Assembly: GCF_022539505.1 (NCBI RefSeq)
Contig: NC_061511.1
Location: forward strand, 30,700,620 to 30,764,619
DNA: 64,000 bases
DNA from: Lolium rigidum
Lineage: Eukaryota > Streptophyta > Magnoliopsida > Poales > Poaceae
Direction of reading: 5' to 3'
Below the pieces are notes generated by a model that saw only the letters and a list, made by a program, of their open reading frames with translations, was not told the DNA's origin and did not search any database. The position numbers and the translations under genes were made by a program. The number at the start of each line of letters is the position of its first letter. The stretch's first letter is position 1. This document shows positions 25,598 through 35,903 of the stretch, in pieces.

Positions 25598-25765
25598 CTA
25601 TAAACATAATACACTAGTATTCACTCACTACTAGTAGCGTGCGTCTGAGCCGCATGCTACCAGTAAGCTGTACCAGTAACATAATAGCGGGGCATGCGGG
25701 TGCTCGCCACCAGTAAGATATATATTCCGACACGCCACTAGTAGTATTTTCTGCACTAGTGAGTA

Positions 25766-28070
25766 GGGTTCACGCCTTCACGTGCTTTGCCAACCATAAT
25801 CCCCGGCCGTACTTGTATACCCGTGCTACAAGCTATCTCATCCATTCATGGCGCTGCCGGTGCATACGTGTGTCCGTCTCATCTCGCCCGATCGCTCTCT
25901 TGACAGGTGGATCGGACGCCCTTAAGTGCATGCGATCGACCAACCTCCCCTCCCAGTACTGCTCATGGACAAGACATCCCGAAATTAAGCCAATCGTTTG
26001 ATTATTAGTTGGACGGTAGCGTGCTTCAGCATGTGTGTACAGTGTCTGCTGATGTGATGGATGTGTGTGTGAGTTAGAGTCGAAGTTTTCTGCTGTTGCT
26101 GTTTCCACGGTACGTACGTGAGTGTGACCGCCACCGGAATTCGGAAGGGCCGATCGAGCCCATGGTTACCCCTGCTCCACTTGGCATGCACATCATCAAA
26201 TATGGCGGACCGTAGTGATGCTTGATGGCGGCTAGATCGACCTTAAGATTTGAGAAGCACATGGAATAGGACAGATTATTTATATCGGATTTGCTAAATC
26301 TTAGCTAGATGAGAATTATATTAGAGCTTAGTTCACTCTAAAACCATAAAACCGTTGTTCCAAGATTCCTGGGATTCCTTGTCCTGTGACCACAACTAGA
26401 CGGAAACCATAAGAAGAGATGTGATAATCGCTGGAGTCGGGCCCGAGCAGGAGGAACGACCGAAGCGGCTAGCCATGATGGGCTGGACTGCGGCGAGGAA
26501 CAAACTCAGGGTGGGAACGAGAGGGGGGCGCGTCACTACAGGAATCTGGGGAGATGCCGACGGCCGCCGACCCTCGGCGTAGCACGGCCTCACCCTCGGC
26601 GTACGCTACGCCGACGTGGGCCCTCGGCGTAGCCCCTCGGGGAAGGTCGGCCTCGGCAGAGCACACGTGGCCCTCGGCGTAGACGTCGCCGTCGGCGTAG
26701 CCGTAGAGGACCGACGGCTGGCCCCACCCGTCGGCGTAGTGGCCGTCGGCGTAGCCTTAGAGGGTTGACGGGGGCCCTCGGCGCCTGGCTGACGCCGTAA
26801 CCGCTCCGTCACGGCCGGAGCGGGAGTGGAGGACATGCTGGTGCTACGCCGACGGCCTTGTGTACGCCGAGGGTGGCCGTCGGCGTAGCCGTCTCTACGC
26901 CGACGGCATTTCTACGCCGAGGGTCACGTTAGGCCGCTGCCCTAGACCGGACGTACGCCGACGACCCCGACATTTGGACGTAATACCTCAGCTTGCAACC
27001 ACACACTACAGGAATGGCACAAGAAAAGAGGAGCTCAAGGCATGACAAGGCAGTGAGACATCACGGCGCTGCAAACCATGAGCTCTGTGCTGTCGGTTCG
27101 CTCGCCGTAGAAGAAGACTGAAGAAGGAAGATGGTGACGTCTCGCCCTAGAAGAACCCGAATTGTATACTATATTCACTTTAAATTAAATACAAAGGTAT
27201 ATGAACGCGTTTTAATTACAGATACAGCCATAACTACATAAAATCGTGACATTTATTTTATTTTAAAATGAAGGAAGTATATACAATACCCTGATAATTT
27301 GCAAGTGAGACGACATCGACACTATACGAGAAGACGAAGTTCATGAGTGTGTGTTCACGAGCTACAAGGCAGGCGACCACGACCTGCTCCAACCGCTAGA
27401 TGACACTTCTTGCAGTTGAGGCAGTTGCTATCGGACTCCGCCCGCCGCGCCGCCGATCAAGGAGAACAACGACGTTGCCTTTACTTTGACCGCCCTTAAC
27501 CTTTGCCACGTACTAGCTACTAATTAATCGGGTTCAAGTTTTTCCTGAGTCTTTCAATCATTCTCTTGACTTTGCACAGAAACTTTAACACGATCAGTGT
27601 GGTCTCAGTATGGGTCTGAGTACTGAAGGTTAATCCTGAGCCTCAGGTACTACCTGCATGCGTGGCGAGCGGAAAACACTGGTCTCAGTATGGGTCTGAT
27701 TGTGCCAATTTATTTGTCTTTTCCTACACGCATCTCTATAAAACATACAATTCTTATAAGCATTTTTAAGAGACTGAATCCAAGAAACTGATCTAGCAGA
27801 TTTTAGGATTGATGAAGTCACCACATGCACCTCGCCATCGATGGGAACACCGCCTTCCACTGAAAAATATTCTGTTTTTATGAAACTCACAAGTATCGAA
27901 TCTATGGTTTAAACTTTGCTGAGCCATGTTTAGTAGCCACATCATAGTTAACCTTATTACTACTTTTTGTTTTGTAAACTATCGTGGGTTTCTTTCCAGG
28001 TCAAGGTACTACTCGGCGTGTAAAACAGTGTCATAAGCACATGCACATTCGCTAGCTAGTTACTAGAGAA
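25766..28070. repeat. Tandem unit, copy II (right part)
   Basis: Homology to copy I resumes at ACGCCTTCACGTGCTTTGCC and continues through CCCGTGCTACAAGCTATCT and GTACTGCTCATGGACAAGAC to GTGTAAAACAGTGTCATAAG. The segment 25914-25945 (CCCTTAAGTGCATGCGATC...) is the uninterrupted version of the site where Helitron 1 sits in copy I. Between about 26275 and 27300 extra sequence, including a CACTA end, is inserted relative to copies I and III. Confidence 0.7.
26534..26975. repeat. CACTA terminal and subterminal repeat array
   Basis: It starts CACTACAGGAATCTGGGG, a CACTA terminal repeat. About fourteen interspersed copies of CCCTCGGCGTAG and GCCGTCGGCGTAG follow in both orientations. Such arrays are the transposase-binding ends of CACTA elements. 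No matching opposite end or transposase is visible; a second CACTACAGGAAT at 27004 is in the same orientation, so this is an orphan end. Open frames through it on both strands come from the repeats. Confidence 0.75.
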
Positions 28071-28119
28071 TCAACTTGTGGTTGGGTAGACGAAGGACAG
28101 TAGCACCCGTAGTTCACCA

Positions 28120-28316
28120 GAGCTTAAACCTTAGGTGTGTCTTATAAAAACATAATATTTTTCATTGAGAGGCGACGTTCAAGCTAAAAACGAGACGTTT
28201 ATGATAACTTCGTCAATCTTTTGGACTCAGTCTCTCTAAGCTGCCTCATAGAGACATGTATTCATAGGGACCCGAGTGTACATATGAGCATCTGTATTAT
28301 GTTTCGCAAAGAAAAA
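28120..28316 (+). repeat. Short retroposon-like repeat (tentative)
   Basis: This segment (GGTGTGTCTTATAAAAACA...CATTGAGAGGCGACGTTC...TGTATTATGTTTCGCAAAG) is related to 50060-50268, where it ends in an A run. The shared 3' TGT.CTATGTT plus A-rich tail suggests a SINE or a LINE 3' end. It also marks where homology to unit copy I ends. Confidence 0.4.
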
Positions 28317-28528
28317 TCAACGATAGTAAGTGCACTGATACTTGGCGGGTAGAGATCAATCAGTTAAGATGAACAGAAATAAGGTGGGGTATTCATTTCA
28401 CCTGCTTGCTGCAGCTGCCGATGGTGTGACACCGACCGTACGTGAGCCAGGACCAAGTCCACCGGCGCGGCGTGATAGTAAGCGGCACCGGTCTGCTCCC
28501 TCCAACCGCAGCTACGCTTAGCATGTAA

Positions 28529-29180
28529 GAGCATCTCCAGGAGCTCATCCAAATTTGGTCCTCTATATCTTCATATAGAGGATCATCTATAAAGATTCCT
28601 TTTTAGATGTCTCTAGTTTTCCAGCAGATCATTCATAACTAGGACATCTATATTCTCTCTCCTATATTTTAACTACCATTTAACAGATTTCCTGACCTCA
28701 CCTCCTCCAAACCTCACCTCCGCCTCCTCCATCGGCACCGGCGGGGCGACCTCCCTCGCCGTCCTCCTCTCACCACGGCCACGCCCCCAACTCTCCTCCG
28801 CGGCGGCGCCCCGGACCACAAATCCGTCCGCCCCGCCCCCATGCCCTCCGCCGGCCTCTGCTCCCCTGCTTCCTCCCAGCACGGCGCCCGACGGCGGCTC
28901 CCTCCCATGCCCTCCGACTCTCTCCTCGTCGCCTGCAGCTTTCGATTCGCGCGGTAGGCGAGCGGAATCGCGTGGTAGGCGAGCGGAATCGCGCGGGAGG
29001 CGCGCGGGCGAGGGAGCAATGATCCTGGCTTGGTCACCCAAATGTGGAGGACGCACCCAAGAGCTGGATGGACATCTATCGACCCATGTCCATATACATG
29101 TGCTGCTGGAGACGGTTTTTTAGACTCGGTCCTCTATATGTCGTATAGATGTCCATTTGGATGATCTCCTGGAGATGCTC
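28529..29180. mobile_element. Harbinger-type non-autonomous element, 652 bp
   Basis: Inverted ends GAGCATCTCCAGGAG...CTCCTGGAGATGCTC extend imperfectly about 40 bp inward. The element is flanked by TAA on both sides (28526-28528 and 29181-29183), the PIF/Harbinger target duplication. The centre (28690-29030) is very GC- and CCTCC-rich, like a gene leader. It has open frames on the minus strand but no recognisable domain. Confidence 0.82.
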
Positions 29181-29589
29181 TAAGACAGGGTCGGCAAATA
29201 GTGTTATCGCGCCGTAACTCTCAAGAGCTGTGCCGCCGGTGCCGACCTTGACCACCATTACCTGTCACGAAACGACCATCATTTCTGTTGCTGTCTGATG
29301 GAGATCTAGCTACATCGCGGTGGCAAATATATTGTTAGAATTTTTTATTGCCCAAAATATTACGAGTACTCTACCAACACATTGTACGGATATATGGACC
29401 ATATATACATATTGTTGAAATAAATTTTAGAAACTTTTCAAAACATAAAAGAACAAATTTTGATTTTTTTCAAAAGAAGGATACACTGGTGCCCGGGTGC
29501 ACCAAATTCACGTCTGTAATATTACTTTTTAATATAAAATGAATATAAAAAATAAAGTTTTAATTAAATACGAATTATATTAGAAATAT

Positions 29590-30040
29590 AAAAAAATATC
29601 ATAGAACCTTCATCTCATGTATGAACATACATTCACCTCCGGTCGTCTAATTGGGCGGTAAAATTGAATGGAAACCGCGAAGATTGCAATTGTGGATGAT
29701 TCTCGGTCTAAAGTTTTAACAAAAAAAAGACTGACACTTTGGCACTAACAAATGAATAATTAAGTCTTCAAAAATTCTAATGTCACAAAAACAAATACTC
29801 CTAGCATTAAGCATCTATTAAAAATAACAAAAATATATCCTAGAACCTTCCTCTCAAGTGTGCATGCAAATTCACCTCCGATATCTGATTAGCCGCTAAA
29901 GTTTGAAGGAAACCACCAAGATTAAATTTTTGTATGATTCTCCATCTTAAATTTTGGCAAAAGAATGATTGAAAGTTTGGCGCTAACATATGAATAGTTA
30001 AATCATCAGAAATTCTAATGTCACAAAAAAAGAAATTCTA
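29590..30040. repeat. AT-rich tandem duplication, ~235 bp period
   Basis: Two consecutive copies start at about 29596 (ATCATAGAACCTTCATCTCA) and 29831 (ATCCTAGAACCTTCCTCTCA). Both run through TTCACCTCCG, GGAAACC.C.AAGATT and AAATTCTAATGTCACAAAAA. They differ at many sites, so the duplication is old. There is no gene. Confidence 0.75.
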
Positions 30041-30794
30041 ACATCCAAATATTGACTATTCTTTCCTTTAAGAATTTATTCTATATGGTCACATATATAC
30101 TCGCACACTTTATATCACAACATATTATGAAATATTCTCGGTGGATCCTAATTATTAATTCATCAATAAGCAACATATCGTGTTGTTCCTCTGAATAGCC
30201 ACACCAATCACCCTTAGCCATTTATGACCATATCATATACTAGTATTTAGACGACAGGAGAGTTACTGACGAGGATGCATTTGAGAGGTATACAAGAAAC
30301 AATGGTTTAAAATTGAAAGCTAGAAGGCAAACATGTGATAGATTAGTGCAACTTGTGTTGTTTATATGTTAATATTCATATATATTTTCAATTCGTCTTA
30401 TGAGGACAATTTGATGAGATATGGAACCTGCTAACTATGACCTTACGAGTTGGTGTTGGATGTGGTGAACTATGTTTGGATATTGTAACCGGATTTCGGC
30501 ACACTCACTCACCCATAACTCGTAAGTACAATTTGTGTAAGACGGAAGGGAAGATGTTAGGTGCAATATGTCGACACTGAATATTTTTTGTTGATAATAT
30601 TTTTTGTTATGTATCCTAAAAACCTTAATCCCTTTTTTCTTGAAAATAATGCCAAAACATTTTAAATCTCATTTTGTCCTCGTGAGATTTTGTTTTGTTT
30701 CGATCAGTCCATTATATCTTAGAATTTTTTCTATAGATAACATGCTAAAGATGATGCAGTTGTGTCAACCACACTGCTAGTTTTTTAAATATAA
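30041..30794. other. Intergenic AT-rich, nothing recognised
   Basis: I see no gene, terminal repeat or coding similarity. It is AT-rich sequence between the tandem duplication and unit copy III. Confidence 0.45.
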
Positions 30795-31514
30795 TAACAG
30801 GCTTCCTAGAACCCAAGTTCACAAACACCGCAACCAGCAGTTGTGTCATGATCTTGATGGTGTGCTACCGATGGATCGATGCAATGGACGGGTCTGCAAG
30901 ATCATGATGGTGTGCTACTGCTACCAGTGGATGTCGGGGAACATCAGGCCCATGACGGCATAGGGAAGTCTTCTTTTCAATTATGTTGCTAGCCAATTGA
31001 TTAAGACAGTCGACGGAGCTGCCAAGCTGCACCGTCTATCAGCAACCGGTCAGTCGACGATTGGCCGATGAATTGACCCGCTTCAACGCAGGCAAACATT
31101 ACTCTCTCTCCCCTTAACTGCAACCAACCTCCCGGTACTGCTCATCCGGAAAGCTCCAATTAATCGTTTGATTAGGTGGTCGGTTGCTGATGCGATGACT
31201 GTGTGTTAGCATCGAACGGTCCAAATTGGCTGCTGTTGCTGTTTTGCCGGTGCATGTAGCCATGTGGGTGAGTGTGACCGGCTACTTGGCATGCAGACAT
31301 GGCGGATCTTACCTGTACGTGCACAGCATCAAACGATGGCGGCTAGATCGAGCTTGAGATTTGACAAGAATAAGGAATGGCACAGCTTAGTTATTTACAT
31401 ACTTAACCCTGGTAATTTGCAAGTGAGACAACACTGTACTGTACACGAAGGGAGCCCAAGCCGCCGAGTCCACATGCGAGTGTGCGTGGGCGAAATTATA
31501 GATGTGGATACAGA
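30795..31514. repeat. Tandem unit, copy III
   Basis: It carries the AACCCAAGTTCACAAACACC block of copy II, then CATGACGGCATAGGGAAGTCTTC, ACCGTCTATCAGCAACCGGTC, CTCCCGGTACTGCTCAT and TGGCTGCTGTTGCTGTTTTG. Relative to copy I it lacks the roughly 280 bp from about 6990 to 7265. Homology stops exactly where the Copia LTR starts. Confidence 0.7.
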
Positions 31515-32451
31515 TTTTCGATTATTAGGCAATTTCCGAGTGAGATTAATTACCGAAAACAACATTACAGATGCACAAGCATACTTAACCATACACATCA
31601 GACTAAGCACATGCATCAGATCTGAACATTGAACAAGTAGCAGTGCAAAGTAGGAGAGGAAAATCACGTACATCGCGACCGGGAAGGTCGCACCAGCAGC
31701 ACCACCATGGAAATAACTGATGTCGCCCATGGTGTCGTCGGAGTCATCAAGGAAGCAGACGAACCGGCGAAGAAGAGCACGAACAGCAGCGAGCAGTCGC
31801 GCCGAGACGCTCCCCAAAAACCTTATCGCCCGCCTCCCGGTGCAGGATCTCAACAGACGGGGTTTCGAAGGCCTGCTCTCCCGGACGGCTGTGCACGCAG
31901 TCGCCGGGATGGGGAAGACTAGAAAGTTGCGCAACAAAAGGAACTTCTTCGTGAGAGAGGCAGACTAGAGAGTTATGGGCATGTTTTTCCAGATCTGTTC
32001 TGTCTCCTGGTATAGCCTGGGAGGAGGCTGGGACACGCGCCCGACCGTGTTGCCATGCGTTGGAAGCTAGGGACACGCGGCGAGCATGCACATGTAGGTC
32101 GACACGTACCCAACTCAGTTGGTGCACCAAGCAAAAATTTTGGCTTCCTTGAGTGTGTCTCGAACTCGAACTCGAACTCGAGTCACGAAACGCGACGTGC
32201 ATGCGTGACGAGGCGAGGCGGGGCAGGCGGAGGAGGAGGAGTGCGCGAGAGCTCCTTCTATTCTTACTCACTTGGAAGGACTAGAACAGCAATTCTTATA
32301 TACCACTCCAACTCACTCTCAACTAGCAATGTGGGACTAAACTTTGTCCCCCATGGCTGTCCCAAGCTGCCAACGTGATGGGCCTTGAGATTTCAGGAAT
32401 TGTAGACTACATGGGCTGCCTTACTGGGCTGCAGCCCATCTACATTCAACA
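31515..32451 (-). repeat. Copia 3' LTR
   Basis: On the minus strand it starts TGTTGAATGTAGATGGGCTG at 32451. Its end is mutated (CGAAAA where the 5' LTR has CCAACA). It is the same length as the other LTR, 937 bp. Confidence 0.9.
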
Positions 32452-32464
32452 ATCCCCCACCAGA
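32452..32464 (-). promoter_or_regulatory. Copia polypurine tract
   Basis: TCTGGTGGGGGAT on the minus strand lies directly before the 3' LTR start TGTTGAATG. It primes plus-strand DNA synthesis and fixes the element's orientation. Confidence 0.88.
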
Positions 32465-32998
32465 TCTCATATGCACATCAGATGACACATTAGTCCATTC
32501 ACTGTTTAATATACCTGCACTTCAGTGGAGACTGTTAAGTTGAACTTCCACTTAGACAAGGTGCTACGCTTGACTACAACTGAACAATGGACTATGCCTT
32601 GAATTGTCAGCCTTTGTGCAACAAGTTTTACTCAATGCCGGCACGGTACTAGGCTACCATAGCCTTCCCCTCGGGTGGAGCTTATAAGTCATACTCCTCG
32701 GCCCTTCATGAGCTTACTAGAGATTCACCCAAATCTCCCGCACTGTGACCAACAGTGTCACCCATATAGGTGTGTTCTTCAAAGATCGCCCTGTAGGACA
32801 GCGTCTTCGCTCATCAAGAGCCGCACAGAACACATAAGACATTGTCAACCTGCCTTACAGTAACTATGAGAGCATTTGCATCTGCAGCGGAGTGGGAGTA
32901 TGTAAATTATTCTATCAACTCAGTTGCTCCGGTTTGTTTTCCCAGGTCCTAGTTCACGGAATTTCCGATTACATAGGTTGGGTTACCCCCTCGGCAAC

Positions 32999-35064
32999 TC
33001 ACGTGGGTCTCAAACCCATCTCCCTTGATGCAAGGTCTATCATATTTCTTGATAGTCCTTTTGTGAAAGGATTTGCCAGATTTTTAGCACTTTGGACATA
33101 ATCCAATGCTATCACTCCGGAGGACTTCAATCTCCTCTTGACATGTTTGGAACTTTTCATATTATCCTTAGAAATTTTCACTTTGATAATCACAGTTTGA
33201 TTATCACAGTTCATGAGGATAGCCGGTATTGGTTTTTCAACCATATGCAAGTCCACCAAGAGCTCACGAAGCCATTCTGCTTTGACAGTAGCTGTATCTA
33301 ATGATGTGAGTTCTGCTTCCATAGTTGACCTCGTTAAGATGGTCTGCTTGCAAGACTTCCAGGAAACAACGCCACCACCAAGAGTGAAAACATATCCACT
33401 TGTGGCCTTCATTTTAGCATCTGAAATCCAATTAGAATCACTATACCCTTCAAGTCCTCTTGGATACCCGGTATAATGAATTCCATAACTCATGGTTCCC
33501 TTTAGATAGCGCATCACTCTCTCAAGAGCATGCCAATGATCATCTCCCGGGTTGGCCACAAACCGGCTAAGTTTGCATACATCAAACGAGATATCGGGCC
33601 TCGTAGCGCAAGCTAAATACATGAGTGAACCAATGATTTGAGAGTATCTCAACTGATCTCTAGTTGCCTTTTCATTCTTTCGAAGCAAGACACTAGGATC
33701 ATAAGGTGTGAGAGAAGATTTGCAATCAGCACAGCCAATCTGATCAACACCTTCTCAACATAATGAGATTGCACAAGTGTAATCCCATTATTCTCATCTT
33801 TCAGTAACTTGATGTTTAGTATAACATCGGCTTCTCCAAGATCTTTCATCTCGAAACACTGAGATAAGAAGGTTTTGACCTCCTCAATCACTTTGAGACT
33901 TGTCCCAAGAATTAGTATGTCATCCAAATACAAACATAGGACAACTCCCTCACCCCCAACCATGGCGGTAGAACACACATTTGTCGGCTTCATTAACAAC
34001 AAGCCCACAGATGTTAAAGTTCTTTCAAACTTCTCATGCCATTGTTTGGGCGCTTGTTTGAGACCATACAAAGATTTCTTTAATTTACACACCTTTCTTT
34101 CTTGACCTTCGAGTACGAAACCATCAGGCTGTTTCATGTAAATTTCCTCGTCCAACTCTCCATTCAAGAAAGTTTTCTTAACGTCCATTTGATGAACGAG
34201 AAGACCGTGTGAGGCAGCCAATGACAGTAGTACTCGTATTGTGGTCAATCTCGCCACATGTGAGTATGTATCGAAGAAATCTTCGCCTTCCTTTTGGGTA
34301 TAGCCTTTGGCTACAAGCCGAGCTTTGTACTTTTCAATAGTACCATCACCTTGAAGCTTCTTCTCAAATACCCATTTACATCCTACAGGTTTGCACCCAT
34401 AAGGACGCTCAGTTAACTCCCACGTTCCATTAGCCAAGATGGAATCCATCTCTCTTTGAACCGCTTCCTTCCAGTAGTCTGCATCAGGAGATGCGAGAGC
34501 TTCTGAAATGATAGTGGGAGTATCATCCACAAGATACACAATGAAATCATTAGCAAAAGATTTTGCAGTCCTTTGTCTCTTACTCCTCGTTGGAGCTTCA
34601 TTGTCATCCTCATCAGAATCTGAACTCTCATCATCATATTCGCTAGACTCCATAGGAGTTTCATGAATTGGATCAGATTCCCAACTAGACATGCCATGCA
34701 TATCTCTCATAGGAAATATATCCTCAAAGAATGCGGCATCTCTTGACTCAAAGATGGTGCCAACATTCATGTCATCCACTCCAGATTTCACCACAAGAAA
34801 TCTACAAGCAATGCTATGGGCAGCATAGCCAAGAAAGACACAGTCCACGGTTTTTGGTCCAAGCTTTCGCTTCTTGGTGATTGGTAAATTCACTTTAGCC
34901 AAACAACCCCAAGTTCGTAGGTAGGAGAGTGTTGGTCTTTTCTTTTCCCATTCCTCATACGGGGTAATCTCCTTATTCTTGGTTGGACCATGGTTTAGGA
35001 CATGACATGATGTCAATATAGCCTCCCTCCACCATTCCTTGGATAAACCCGAAACATCTAACAT
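32999..35064 (-). pseudogene. Copia reverse transcriptase and RNase H
   Basis: The minus strand from 35064 starts at the C-terminal integrase region (LSKEWWREAILTSCHVLNH). It then gives a Copia RT: WVFEKKLQGDGTIEKYKARL, HQMDVKKTFLNGELDEEIYM, SLYGLKQAPKQWHEKF and the catalytic CLYLDDILILG (YxDD). A frameshift near 33735 moves the reading into a second frame. That frame continues [19 protein letters not shown] and then the RNase H part [10 protein letters not shown]...[21 protein letters not shown] and [11 protein letters not shown]. The usual first Asp of the RNase H ADW motif is replaced (SNW). The product would have copied element RNA into DNA; it cannot be made as one chain now. Confidence 0.9.
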
Positions 35065-35081
35065 GGCGTTAACAAAATCTG

Positions 35082-35903
35082 TTAGAGTACAGTTTTAGAG
35101 TACGGTTTTTTCCTTTCCGCAATCCCATTGGATTGTGGGGAATTGGGAGGCGTCCTCTCATGGATTATACCATGTTCCGCACAGAATAAATTGAACTCAT
35201 TACAAAAGTATTCTCCACCACGATCAGACCGAACCCTTTTTATCTTTCTTTCAAGTTGGTTCTCAACTTCAGCCTTATAGATTTTAATGAAATCAAGAGC
35301 CTCATCTTTAGTTTTCAGGAGATACACATAACAGTACCTAGTGGAATCATCAATCAAAGTCATAAAATATTTCTTTCCACCTCTTGTCAACTCACCATTC
35401 ATCTCACATAGATCTGAATGTATGAGCTCTAGTGGTGCCAAGTTTCTTTCCTTCGCGAGCTTGTGAGGCTTGCGGGGCTATTTTGCTTGCACACAAGCAT
35501 GGCACTTAGAGCCTTTGACAAAGGTGAATTTCGGAATTAAACTCATATCAGCAAGCCGCGTCATACAACCGAAATTAACATGACAAAGTCGTGAATGCCA
35601 AACATTAGTCTCATTAGCGCTAGTGCTTACATGGTTCACAACATTATCACAGAAGTCTTCTAGAGAGAAGCGAAACATTCCCTCACATTCATAGCCCTTT
35701 CCAACAAAGTTTCCATACGTAGACAGTACAACTTTATTGGACTCAAACACCAACTTAAACCCATCTTTCATAAGACGGGAACCACTAACGAGATTCTTCT
35801 TGATAGAAGGGACATGCAGCATGTTCTTCAGTTGCACGATCTTTCCCGAAGTAAACTTCAGATCTACCGTGCCAACACCACGAACGAGTAGCATGTAACC
35901 CAT
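35082..35903 (-). pseudogene. Copia GAG-pre-integrase and integrase core
   Basis: On the minus strand the zinc-binding HHCC region is WHSRLCHVNFGCM...KCHACVQAK. An in-frame TAG follows, where relatives have Gln (a C-to-T change). The catalytic core comes next: LIHSDLCEMNG (Asp), VRSDRGGEYF (Asp) and PQSNGIAERK (Glu). After AERK a 1-base insertion plus a short duplication (CCGTACTCTAA / ACTGTACTCTAA) shifts the frame and ends the ORF at 35082. All three acidic residues are kept, but the polyprotein is broken at both ends. Confidence 0.88.

Larger units (their letters stand above)
18980..25761. mobile_element. CACTA-like composite insertion in copy II
   Basis: Homology between units I and II is interrupted from about 18980 to 25765. 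The right end reads, on the minus strand, CACTAGTGCAGAAAATACTA, a CACTA terminal repeat. It is followed by subterminal repeats of the TACTAGTGGCG and GGTAGCATGCGGC type. The left end has related GGTAGCGTGCGG motifs at 19020-19125 but no clean CACTA terminus. The element's own sequence is only about 1.4 kb; the rest is a LINE and an LTR nested inside. No transposase gene is present. Confidence 0.65.

Noticed and set aside
26606..26836. 76-codon minus ORF and neighbouring frames near 26.5-27.0 kb
   Set aside because: They are products of the CCCTCGGCGTAG-type CACTA subterminal repeats.
29590..30040. Possible CRISPR-like or satellite array
   Set aside because: Only two long diverged copies, with no short regular spacers; the genome is that of a plant.
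31747..32271. 174-175 codon minus-strand ORFs in both Copia LTRs (also 37151-37678)
   Set aside because: They lie entirely in LTR sequence with low-complexity Ser/Arg content. Conservation is explained by the LTRs being copies of each other.
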